7,036 bases of DNA. Source: an uncultured Collinsella sp. Lineage in GTDB: Bacteria; Actinomycetota; Coriobacteriia; Coriobacteriales; Coriobacteriaceae. How positions within the stretch are numbered: position 1 is the stretch's first letter; each line of letters begins with the position of its first letter. The position numbers and the translations under genes are program-made. The DNA lies in contig CALJNY010000307.1 of the NCBI GenBank assembly GCA_937981515.1, positions 1 to 7,036 of the forward strand. The letters run 5' to 3'. Below the pieces are notes generated by a model. The model was not told the origin of the DNA, ran no database searches, and saw nothing but the letters and a program-made list of their open reading frames with translations. Of this stretch, positions 1 to 5,650 are shown piece after piece.

Positions 1-1
1 C

Positions 2-1261
2 ACGGTCATCATCGGTAATTTCTCGGGCGACCAGGGAACCCTCGCCATGGCGGCGGTCGGCTCCAATGTTCCGCTTACCAGTCTTATGCTCAACCTGTTT
101 ATTGGCATGTCGCTTGGCTCCAACGTGGTCATCGCCAACGCTATCGGCCGCAACGATCAGAACATGGTCAAACGCGCCGTCCATACCTCGATTTTAATGG
201 CGCTCGTGGGCTTTGTCGTCATCGCGCTGGGCGAGATCTTTGCCGAGCCCATGCTCGCCGCGCTCAACGTTCCCGCCGAAACCATGCCGCTCGCTTCGCT
301 CTACCTGCGCGTCTTTTTGCTCAGCATGCCCTCGATCTTGCTCTACAACTTTGAGGCCGCGATCTTCCGCTCCGTCGGCATCACCCGCATGCCGCTGCAG
401 GCGCTTGCTGTGTCCACCGTCCTCAACATTGGCCTGGACCTCATCTTTGTCCCCGTACTCCACTGGGGCGTCGCAGGCGTCGCCATCGCCACCGCCATCG
501 CCTACACCGTCAGCGCCGCTACACTCTTTATCCGCCTGCTCAAGACCGACTCCGTCGTCCGCGTCACCCCACGCGACCTGGCTATCGACCCCGTCGCCCT
601 CAAGCGCATCGTCAAGATCGGCCTGCCCGCCGGCATCCAAAGCGCCGTCTTTGCTGTCGCCAACATCATCATCCAGTCCGCCATCAACAGCCTGGGCACC
701 GAGGTCATGGCGGCATCGAGCGCCGCCATGAGCCTGGAGTACGTGTGCTACAACCTGCTCAACAGCTTTAGCCAGGCTTGCACCACCTTTGTGGGACAAA
801 ACCACGGTGCCCGCCAGATCGACCGCTGCACCAAGACCCTTAAGGTCTGCCTGGTCGAAGGCGGTATCGTTGCACTCACCACGATCATCGTTATTGTCGG
901 TCTGGGGCGCGAGATCTTGTCGCTGTTCAACAGCGATCCCAACATCGTCTCGATCGGCTATATCCGCGTGTGCTCGATCTTCCCGGCGTACGCATTTAGC
1001 ATGTTCTACGAAAACATGTCAGGCTACCTGCGCGGCTTTGGTATTTCACTCACGCCCGCCCTCATCACCATGATCTGCGTCTGCGGCATCCGCTTCTATT
1101 GGGTGTTCTGCGTGTTCCCGCACTTCCGCACCTTTGCGAACATCATGATGGTCTACCCCATCAGCTTGGGCACCACGGCGTTCTTCATGGTCGTGGCGGT
1201 ACTACTCTGCCACCCGGCACGCACCTATCGCGCCACCCAAGCCAAAGCGACAGCCCGCTAA
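2..1261 (+). CDS. MATE family efflux transporter (5'-truncated by window edge)
   Basis: This is an integral membrane antiporter of the multidrug and toxic compound extrusion (MATE) family, which exports organic cations or drugs in exchange for Na+ or H+. The frame is open from base 2, and the residues before the ATG at 47 (TVIIGNFSGDQGTLA) match the conserved first-helix region, so that ATG is internal and the true start is upstream. About 420 residues are visible, against roughly 450 for the family, so only a few dozen N-terminal residues are missing. Counting from the first visible codon, hallmarks are YNFEAAIFRSVG (115-126), NIGLDLIFVP (142-151), the start of the second half-repeat GLPAGIQSA (207-215) and FVGQNHGA (263-270). 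Many hydrophobic segments span the length, and the tail is short and basic. It ends in TAA, converging on the LysR gene with a 27-bp gap. Family assignment is firm; the substrate cannot be read from sequence. Confidence 0.92.
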   Translation, partial: TVIIGNFSGDQGTLAMAAVGSNVPLTSLMLNLFIGMSLGSNVVIANAIGRNDQNMVKRAVHTSILMALVGFVVIALGEIFAEPMLAALNVPAETMPLASLYLRVFLLSMPSILLYNFEAAIFRSVGITRMPLQALAVSTVLNIGLDLIFVPVLHWGVAGVAIATAIAYTVSAATLFIRLLKTDSVVRVTPRDLAIDPVALKRIVKIGLPAGIQSAVFAVANIIIQSAINSLGTEVMAASSAAMSLEYVCYNLLNSFSQACTTFVGQNHGARQIDRCTKTLKVCLVEGGIVALTTIIVIVGLGREILSLFNSDPNIVSIGYIRVCSIFPAYAFSMFYENMSGYLRGFGISLTPALITMICVCGIRFYWVFCVFPHFRTFANIMMVYPISLGTTAFFMVVAVLLCHPARTYRATQAKATAR

Positions 1262-1288
1262 ACACCGCACTCAACGCCACGCCAGTCA

Positions 1289-2155
1289 TTAATTGACAAT
1301 ATGTGAGCTCATATAGTCGATAAAGCGCCTCGTGGCGATGGGCATGGTGTCCCAGCTGCGCCAGGCGGCCACCACGTCGCGCGAGGGGGCATGCACGATG
1401 GGCCGCACACGAATATCGGCTCGCATGCCCTCCACAGTACGACGGTAGAGCATGCTCACGCCTAGGCCCTCCTCCACCATCGCCATAATGGTGTAGTCGT
1501 CGGTGACCTCGCTCGTCACGTGCGGCGACAGCCCATGCGCCGCGAATGCATCGAGCACCAGGCTCTGTTCGCCCTCATCCAGCAGCACAAACGGCTCGGA
1601 CGCCAGGTCGGCGAGCGTCACCTTTTCCTTTGCCGCCAGCGGATGCGCGGCCGGCAACAATGCCACTAACTCGTCGTGATAGACCACGCGCTTCTCGAGC
1701 CCAGCGGTAAATCCGCGCGCCGTAAAACAAAAATCAACCACGCCATCGTGCACCCACTGGGCGTTGCGCGTGTAATCGCCCTGCTTGAGGGTAAAGCGTA
1801 CGCCCGGGTGCAGCGCACCAAAGTCGCGGATCACGCGCGGCAACACGGTTCGACTCACGTTGGTAAACGTCGCAATGCGAATATCAGTCGAGGAGAGCCC
1901 CAGCAGCTCCTGGCGTTTGCCCTCGAGCTCGGCCTCGGCAGTTACGATCTGGCGCAGATACGGCAGGTACTGCTTGCCGTCGCGCGTAAGCGACACACCC
2001 TGCTTGCCGCGCTCGATAAGCGTGGTACCTAGCTCGCGCTCGAGCGCCTTGACGGCCTGGCTCACCGCGCTTTGCGTATAGCCCAGCTCGTCCGCCGCGC
2101 CCTTAAGACTGCCGCGATCGACCACCATACAAACAATCTGATACCGCGATGCCAT
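1289..2155 (-). CDS. LysR family transcriptional regulator
   Basis: This 288-residue protein has the usual length and layout of a LysR-type DNA-binding regulator. The N-terminal winged helix-turn-helix covers about residues 1-60 (SLKGAADELGYTQSAVSQAV, then ALERELGTTLIERG and LTRDG). A linker helix rich in E/L follows to about residue 85. The effector-binding domain starts near residue 92 (IRIATFTNVSRTVLPRVI) and contains the typical VVDFCFTARG, ELVALLPAAHPLA and MVEEGLGVSMLYR stretches. The ATG start is supported by GGAGG four bases upstream (2160-2164 on the plus strand). It is divergent from the EamA transporter gene, the classic arrangement of a LysR regulator and its target, so it probably controls that gene and itself; this is inference. 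The effector is unknown. A TATGAT -10-like element for this gene (2226-2231) lies inside the palindrome in the shared gap, which would fit autorepression, although I see no good -35. Confidence 0.93.
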   Translation of the reverse strand: MASRYQIVCMVVDRGSLKGAADELGYTQSAVSQAVKALERELGTTLIERGKQGVSLTRDGKQYLPYLRQIVTAEAELEGKRQELLGLSSTDIRIATFTNVSRTVLPRVIRDFGALHPGVRFTLKQGDYTRNAQWVHDGVVDFCFTARGFTAGLEKRVVYHDELVALLPAAHPLAAKEKVTLADLASEPFVLLDEGEQSLVLDAFAAHGLSPHVTSEVTDDYTIMAMVEEGLGVSMLYRRTVEGMRADIRVRPIVHAPSRDVVAAWRSWDTMPIATRRFIDYMSSHIVN

Positions 2156-2210
2156 CGTGCCTCCACATCAATGCAGCCGTAAAACGTTTTGCCAGCGCTT
2201 TTCGCACATA

Positions 2211-2237
2211 CTTCAGCATTTCTTAATCATACTGAAG
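2211..2237. promoter_or_regulatory. Imperfect palindrome, candidate LysR operator
   Basis: The lysR/EamA divergent gap contains CTTCAGCAT (2211-2219) and ATACTGAAG (2229-2237), which are inverted copies with one mismatch separated by 9 AT-rich bases. LysR-type regulators typically bind dyads of this size near their own promoters. The element overlaps a TATGAT -10-like hexamer on the minus strand (2226-2231). It is about 77 bp upstream of the EamA gene start and 55 bp upstream of the lysR start. Assignment rests on dyad symmetry and position only. Confidence 0.45.
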
Positions 2238-2313
2238 ATACATTCGCTTTACTACATCCACATCTGAGAGCAGAATCCTATTTACGAAACCGTTCTGTAA
2301 CAAAAGGAGTCCC

Positions 2314-3216
2314 ATGGATCGCAAAAAAGCAATCGCGCTCTCATTTTCCGTTCCCGTCGCATGGGGCTTTTCGTATCCCCTCATGAAGATCGGCATGGAC
2401 AGCATGAACGCCACGAGTATCGTCGCGCTACGCTGCATCATCGCCTTTGTGGCCTGCCTGCTGCTCTTCCACAAGCGCGCGTTGCGCATCAACCGCGACC
2501 TTATGGTCCGTGCCGCCATCATCGGCGCCATTATGGCAACCGAGCTCACCTGCATGTGCCTGGGCTCCAGCCTCACTTCTGCCTCCACCGCCGGCTTTTT
2601 GCAGAGCCTGACGGTCGTGATCGTGCCGTTTGCCAACGCCGCCCTGCTGCGCCGCGCCCCCGAACGCAAAGTGCTCGTCGGCACTGCCATCGTCACCTGC
2701 GGCATGTTGCTGCTCTCGGGCGCCGACTTCACCAGCCTGAACCCGGGCGCGCTCATCATGCTGCTCTCCGCCTTTGTCTACGCCGGACACATCATTGTCG
2801 CCAAGCGCTTTGTCGAAGAAGTCGACCCGCTGGCTCTGGGCGTTTGGCAGCTGGGCTTTGGCGGTTTGTTCTCGGGCGTCGCGGCATTCACCTTTGGCGG
2901 CTTCACGCTTCCCAGCACGCCGGGCGAGATCGTGGTCGTCGTCGCGCTCGCACTCATCTGCTCTGCCTACGGCTTTATCACCCAGACGCTCGTGCAGCCC
3001 CACGTGCCCGCCGAGACCACCGGCTTCGCCTTCTCGCTCGAGCCGGTATGCTCCGCCGTCTTCTCGTTCTTCCTGGTCGGCGAGGTCCTGAGCCCCATCG
3101 CCTTCTTTGGCGCAGCCCTCATCCTCACCGGCGTCATGGTGGCAACCGTCGAGCTTCCGCGCCTCCGCGCACATGGACAGGCTCGCATGGCAGGAGCGCC
3201 CGAGCACGTCTCGTAG
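2314..3216 (+). CDS. EamA/DMT superfamily transporter
   Basis: This 300-residue membrane protein belongs to the drug/metabolite transporter superfamily, the ten-helix EamA type, whose members mostly export amino acids, purines or other metabolites. Two EamA repeats are visible. The first spans about residues 6-135 and opens with PVAWGFSYPLMKIGMD. The second spans about 145-280 and contains the conserved SLEPVCSAVFSFFLVGEVLS (241-260) followed by GAALILTGV. The basic cytoplasmic tail is short. ATG at 2314 is chosen because AAGGAG (2304-2309) sits four bases upstream and the first helix begins right after it. It is divergent from the LysR gene and likely under its control. The stop codon is TAG, and ung follows after 89 bp. 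Family is clear; substrate is not inferable. Confidence 0.93.
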   Translation: MDRKKAIALSFSVPVAWGFSYPLMKIGMDSMNATSIVALRCIIAFVACLLLFHKRALRINRDLMVRAAIIGAIMATELTCMCLGSSLTSASTAGFLQSLTVVIVPFANAALLRRAPERKVLVGTAIVTCGMLLLSGADFTSLNPGALIMLLSAFVYAGHIIVAKRFVEEVDPLALGVWQLGFGGLFSGVAAFTFGGFTLPSTPGEIVVVVALALICSAYGFITQTLVQPHVPAETTGFAFSLEPVCSAVFSFFLVGEVLSPIAFFGAALILTGVMVATVELPRLRAHGQARMAGAPEHVS

Positions 3217-3242
3217 ACCCCGCTCTTCATACAGCCGCGGCA

Positions 3243-3265
3243 TAAAGGCAACCGGTGCGCCTTTA
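3243..3265 (+). terminator. Weak stem-loop after the EamA gene (possible terminator)
   Basis: TAAAGGC (3243-3249) and GCCTTTA (3259-3265) form a perfect 7-bp stem with a 9-base loop, 26 bp beyond the EamA stop. The only T-run is the TTT inside the 3' arm, followed by ACAATA, so intrinsic termination would be inefficient. It could equally be a leader structure for ung. Confidence 0.3.
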
Positions 3266-3269
3266 CAAT

Positions 3270-3288
3270 AGATGCCAACAGAGCATCT
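3270..3288 (+). other. Stem-loop just upstream of the ung ribosome binding site
   Basis: AGATGC (3270-3275) and GCATCT (3283-3288) form a 6-bp stem with loop CAACAGA, ending five bases before the AAAGGAG (3294-3300) that serves ung. There is no T-tract, so it is not a terminator. Its role, if any, would be in mRNA stability or translation of ung. The pairing is seen directly; function is unproven. Confidence 0.3.
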
Positions 3289-3305
3289 GACGTAAAGGAG
3301 CCCCC

Positions 3306-4031
3306 ATGGACGCCGCGACCCGCGACCGCAACATAGCAACTTGGTTGGGCGATGCACCGCAGCCGGTACGTGACACTACGAACCAGCTGCTCGAGCGCAT
3401 CGCCCTTTTGCGTGCCGAGCAGACTATCTACCCGGCACAAGACGACATCCTCAATGCCCTCGCCTACACGCCGGCCGACCAGGTCAAAGTTGTCATCTTG
3501 GGTCAAGACCCTTATCACGGGCCCAACCAGGCAATGGGGCTGTCGTTCTCGGTCCCCGCGACGCAAACCAAGTTGCCGCCGAGCCTGCGCAACATCTACA
3601 AGGAACTCAATGCCGATCTGGGCTGCCCCATTCCCGCCACGGGAGACCTAACCCCATGGGCACAACAGGGCGTCCTACTCCTTAACACTACGCTCACCGT
3701 GCGCGAGCATGCCGCCAACTCGCACGCCAAACTGGGCTGGAGCACGCTCACCGACTACGTTATCGAACGCTGCTGTCAGCTGCCCCAGTCGGTCGTCTTT
3801 TTGGCATGGGGTCGCTTTGCCCAGCAGATGGTCGAAGGTAAGCTCGTCGCAACTGGCGCGGGCAAGGCAACCGACAAGTTCTGTCTGGCCTCCACGCACC
3901 CCTCGCCGCTTTCGGCCAACCGTGCCACGGCAGAACTCCCCGCCTTTATGGGATCGCGCCCCTTCTCGGCAGCCAATCGGCTACTCGAACAGCACGGCTC
4001 GACCCCCGTCAACTGGACTTGCCTCGGCTAA
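3306..4031 (+). CDS. ung: Uracil-DNA glycosylase, family 1
   Basis: This cytoplasmic base-excision repair enzyme removes uracil from DNA, whether from cytosine deamination or dUTP misincorporation. At 241 residues it is full length. The family-1 signature GQDPYHGP is at 66-73, with Asp68 corresponding to the water-activating Asp64 of E. coli. LSFS with Phe81 stacks on uracil, PSLRNIYKE is at 92-100, LLLNTTLTV carries the uracil-reading Asn127, and HPSPLS (198-203) holds the catalytic His198 and the DNA-intercalating Leu202. ATG at 3306 is preceded by AAAGGAG (3294-3300). Two differences from E. coli are seen: Met77 where E. coli has His in the QAHGL motif, and about six extra residues (ATAELPA replacing one Gly) just after HPSPLSANR. 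The tail GSRPFS resembles actinobacterial Ung as I recall it. It sits 89 bp after the EamA gene and ends at a strong shared terminator. Confidence 0.97.
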   Translation: MDAATRDRNIATWLGDAPQPVRDTTNQLLERIALLRAEQTIYPAQDDILNALAYTPADQVKVVILGQDPYHGPNQAMGLSFSVPATQTKLPPSLRNIYKELNADLGCPIPATGDLTPWAQQGVLLLNTTLTVREHAANSHAKLGWSTLTDYVIERCCQLPQSVVFLAWGRFAQQMVEGKLVATGAGKATDKFCLASTHPSPLSANRATAELPAFMGSRPFSAANRLLEQHGSTPVNWTCLG

Positions 4032-4045
4032 AAATCGATACATCA

Positions 4046-4081
4046 AAAACGCGCCCGACGGCTTTCCATCGGGCGCGTTTT
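4046..4081. terminator. Bidirectional Rho-independent terminator between ung and the SDR gene
   Basis: AAAACGCGCCCGA (4046-4058) and TCGGGCGCGTTTT (4069-4081) form a perfect 13-bp inverted repeat around a 10-base spacer. A very GC-rich core is flanked by A's on one side and T's on the other, so each strand ends in a U-run. It lies 14 bp after the ung stop and directly abuts the SDR stop codon (TAG at 4082-4084 on the minus strand), so it can terminate both convergent transcripts. Confidence 0.93.
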
Positions 4082-4762
4082 CTATTCGGGCCAAATAAAT
4101 TGTGTGCGGCCGGCCTCGCCGCCATCGATCAACAGGCTCTGTCCGGTCATAAACCGGTTGGTCACGCCCACAAAGTAAATCCACTCGGCGATCTCTCGGG
4201 CGGTGGCCCAGCGTTTAAGCGGCGTGAGCTCCATAATCTGGCTCCACAGGTGTTCGTCTTCCATCACGCAACGGTTGAGCGGCGTGATAACGCCACCCGG
4301 GTCCACACTGTTGGCGATGGCCTGCGGCGCCAGACGGTTTGCAAGGTTCTTGGTGTAGGCGATAACGCCGCCCTTGCTGGCGGCATAGGCGGGCAACTCC
4401 GATCCCGTATGCCCACTCGCCGACCCCACATTGACCACGGATTTGATAGCCGGCGCCGACTTGGTGGCAAGCCCCTCCCCCACAAAGGCGTAGCGCTCGG
4501 TCACGTTGATGGTGCCGCACAGGTTGGCAGCGATGTCGTCGGCCGAATCCTGCGTACCGGCAACGTTCACGATCACCTGGGGTTCAAGGTCGCCTGGAAA
4601 CGCGTCCGGCTTGCGGACATCAACGATCAGATGGCGGTAGCGCTCGTCTTCGATCGCCGCCGGCATAAGATCAAAGCCCACGACCTCGTGGCCCTCGTCC
4701 AAAAAGCGCTGCACGCATGCGGCTCCGATACCGCCCGAAGCGCCCGTGATCAAAACCCGCAT
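4082..4762 (-). CDS. SDR family oxidoreductase (short-chain dehydrogenase/reductase)
   Basis: This 226-residue classical-type SDR is an NAD(P)-dependent oxidoreductase with a Rossmann fold, and is cytosolic. Visible motifs are the cofactor-binding TGASGGIG (6-13), D48 in IVDV, NVAG (66-69, the NNAG equivalent), NVGS (111-114) with the probable catalytic Ser114, YAASK with Tyr126 and Lys130, DPGGVITPL (154-162) and the C-terminal MTGQSLLIDGG (205-215). The catalytic set is intact, though Ser-to-Tyr spacing is one residue shorter than in E. coli FabG. An acidic residue (Asp31) at the end of strand beta-2 suggests NAD(H) preference; this is inference. ATG at 4762 follows AAGGAG (4768-4773), which overlaps the TAA of the upstream transporter gene. 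The 9-nt gap makes co-transcription very likely. Substrate is unknown; it does not look like the 7-beta-hydroxysteroid dehydrogenase known from Collinsella. Confidence 0.92.
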   Translation of the reverse strand: MRVLITGASGGIGAACVQRFLDEGHEVVGFDLMPAAIEDERYRHLIVDVRKPDAFPGDLEPQVIVNVAGTQDSADDIAANLCGTINVTERYAFVGEGLATKSAPAIKSVVNVGSASGHTGSELPAYAASKGGVIAYTKNLANRLAPQAIANSVDPGGVITPLNRCVMEDEHLWSQIMELTPLKRWATAREIAEWIYFVGVTNRFMTGQSLLIDGGEAGRTQFIWPE

Positions 4763-4771
4763 ACTTGCTCC

Positions 4772-5494
4772 TTAGGCGGTTGCGTGGCGCTCGAGGTACT
4801 CGGAGCCCACATTCTCGCGCTCCCAGCCGCGCACGACCTTGTAGCCCACGGGGCTCAGGAAGACCTCGCACAGCAGCTCGGCAACAGCGCCGGTCAGCGA
4901 GCACATAAGGACCTGCACCCAGGTCCAGCCAAAGAACGTGTGACTCACCACAATGGCAAAGACCAAGTTGTCGATAAACTGGCCAACGCCCGTGGACACA
5001 TAGGAGCGGAAGGCAAAGCTCGCAAAGTTATTCTTTTTGAGCATACGGCCAAGCGACTGGTTGAGCGTGGAGTTAACCACGGCAGAAACGAGCATTGCCA
5101 GCGAAGAGCCCAGCACCACGTACCAGGTGCCGCCAATGGTGGCGTTAAGGGCAGTGTTGACCTCGATCATGCCCGTGTCGTAGTAGGCGCCCCACATGCC
5201 GGGCGTGAGCGAGCATGCCCAAAAGCACAGGCTCACGGCCAGGTTGACCAGCAGCGCGAGGATAGAGATTTTGATGGATGCCTTGGCGCCAAAGCGCTTG
5301 CAAATCATGTCCTGGCACAAAAACGAAACCCAGCTCACCACAAAGCCGCAATCGAGTGCCAGATACGGCAGGCTGATGAGTTCTTTGTTGGCCAGCAGGT
5401 TCATCATGATGACGCTCACGAAAAACAGCGAAACCGTTGCCGCGGGAATGCTCCGCAACAGGACCTTGTAGTCCTCCATGACCTTCTTGATCAT
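4772..5494 (-). CDS. Queuosine precursor transporter, YhhQ/VUT family
   Basis: This 240-residue inner-membrane protein belongs to the COG1738/Vut_1 family, whose E. coli member YhhQ imports queuosine precursors (preQ0/preQ1) for tRNA modification. About six hydrophobic segments are visible, near residues 17-36, 46-61, 74-96, 123-143, 170-188 and 191-213. Family-like polar motifs include MNLLANKEL (31-39), the segment LDCGFVVSWVSFLCQD (47-62) followed by KRFGAKASIK (66-75), VNSTLNQSLGR (140-150), and RSYVSTGVGQFIDNLVF (163-179). ATG at 5494 is chosen for the AAAGGAG (5501-5507) six bases upstream. It is the first gene of a two-gene unit with the SDR gene. Its leader carries a promoter and a preQ1-I-like element, which independently supports a queuosine-salvage role. 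Family assignment is good; which precursor is carried (preQ0, preQ1, queuine) is not readable. Confidence 0.88.
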   Translation of the reverse strand: MIKKVMEDYKVLLRSIPAATVSLFFVSVIMMNLLANKELISLPYLALDCGFVVSWVSFLCQDMICKRFGAKASIKISILALLVNLAVSLCFWACSLTPGMWGAYYDTGMIEVNTALNATIGGTWYVVLGSSLAMLVSAVVNSTLNQSLGRMLKKNNFASFAFRSYVSTGVGQFIDNLVFAIVVSHTFFGWTWVQVLMCSLTGAVAELLCEVFLSPVGYKVVRGWERENVGSEYLERHATA

Positions 5495-5500
5495 TATGTA

Positions 5501-5550
5501 CTCCTTTGGTTTTAGGTTTAACGAGCAGGATATCGGACCCGAACTGCTCG
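5501..5550 (-). promoter_or_regulatory. Candidate preQ1-I-type riboswitch in the leader of the queuosine-precursor transporter
   Basis: Read on the minus strand, CGAGCAG (5550-5544) pairs perfectly with CTGCTCG (5528-5522). The loop begins TTCGGGT and ends ATATC, and an A-rich tail follows (TTAAACCTAAAACC, 5521-5508) that runs straight into the AAAGGAG Shine-Dalgarno (5507-5501). This matches the preQ1-I plan: a P1 stem, a loop starting UUC, a C immediately 5' of the returning P1 strand (the ligand-pairing C), and an A-rich tail whose end pairs back into the loop. Two pseudoknots are possible: loop GGU with ACC at 5510-5508, or GGGU with ACCU at 5517-5514. The element is 7 nt from the start codon, so control of translation is likely. 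P1 at 7 bp and a long tail are larger than the textbook form. There is no U-tract, so it is not a terminator. Confidence 0.5.
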
Positions 5551-5579
5551 GACGCCCCGGTCTTGAGACGACGGTGGGT

Positions 5580-5608
5580 ATGATAGCCGCTCACACGGCA
5601 TCAGGCAA
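5580..5608 (-). promoter_or_regulatory. Promoter for the queuosine-precursor transporter/SDR operon
   Basis: On the minus strand, TTGCCT (5608-5603, 4 of 6 to TTGACA) and TATCAT (5585-5580, 5 of 6 to TATAAT) are separated by exactly 17 bases. A start site near 5573-5576 would give a leader of about 80 nt, placing the candidate riboswitch about 25 nt into the transcript. The promoter starts directly after the prfC terminator, so the operon has its own transcription start. Confidence 0.55.
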
Positions 5609-5610
5609 GC

Positions 5611-5645
5611 AAACGGCGCGGCAGCCCCGCAGGACCACCGCGCCG
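5611..5645 (-). terminator. Rho-independent terminator after prfC
   Basis: On the minus strand, CGGCGCGG (5645-5638) pairs perfectly with CCGCGCCG (5621-5614). The stem can continue inward through a tandem G-U step and GUCC/GGGC to a 4-base loop. It begins five bases after the prfC stop and is followed by TTTGCTT, a short imperfect U-run. The hairpin is very stable, but the weak U-tract leaves some readthrough possible. Confidence 0.7.
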
Positions 5646-5650
5646 ATGCG

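Noticed and set aside
47..49. ATG at 47 as the start of the MATE gene.
   Set aside because: The frame is open to the window edge and the 15 residues before it match the conserved N-terminal MATE helix; there is no ribosome binding site in front of this ATG.
1262..1330. A terminator between the convergent MATE and LysR genes.
   Set aside because: The 27-bp gap holds no stem with a T-run. The only local dyad is ATATG/CATAT with a 6-base loop inside the end of lysR, too weak to call.
3264..3269. TACAAT as the -10 of an ung promoter.
   Set aside because: It matches the -10 consensus at 5 of 6 positions, but no -35-like hexamer lies 16-18 bases upstream, so it is not listed as a promoter.
2361..3357. 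Long alternative frames over the EamA gene: 294 codons on the plus strand and 309 codons on the minus strand.
   Set aside because: The products are rich in Arg/His or Asp/Gly/Gln without family motifs, while the EamA frame has a good ribosome binding site, membrane helices and family signatures.
4082..4762. The SDR as a bile-acid hydroxysteroid dehydrogenase, given the possible Collinsella origin.
   Set aside because: It lacks the sequence character of the known Collinsella 7-beta enzyme (different N-terminal and C-terminal regions, shorter), and the context is a queuosine-precursor transporter; no substrate can be assigned.
4019..5515. A 498-codon open frame on the plus strand across the SDR and transporter genes.
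   Set aside because: It is antisense to two well-recognised genes, has no ribosome binding site at its start, starts inside the end of ung, and encodes a His/Arg/Gln-rich low-similarity sequence typical of an antisense frame in high-GC DNA.
5522..5550. The leader hairpin as an intrinsic terminator of prfC.
   Set aside because: The stem is followed by TTAAACC and not by a U-run, and prfC already has a stronger GC-rich hairpin just after its stop.
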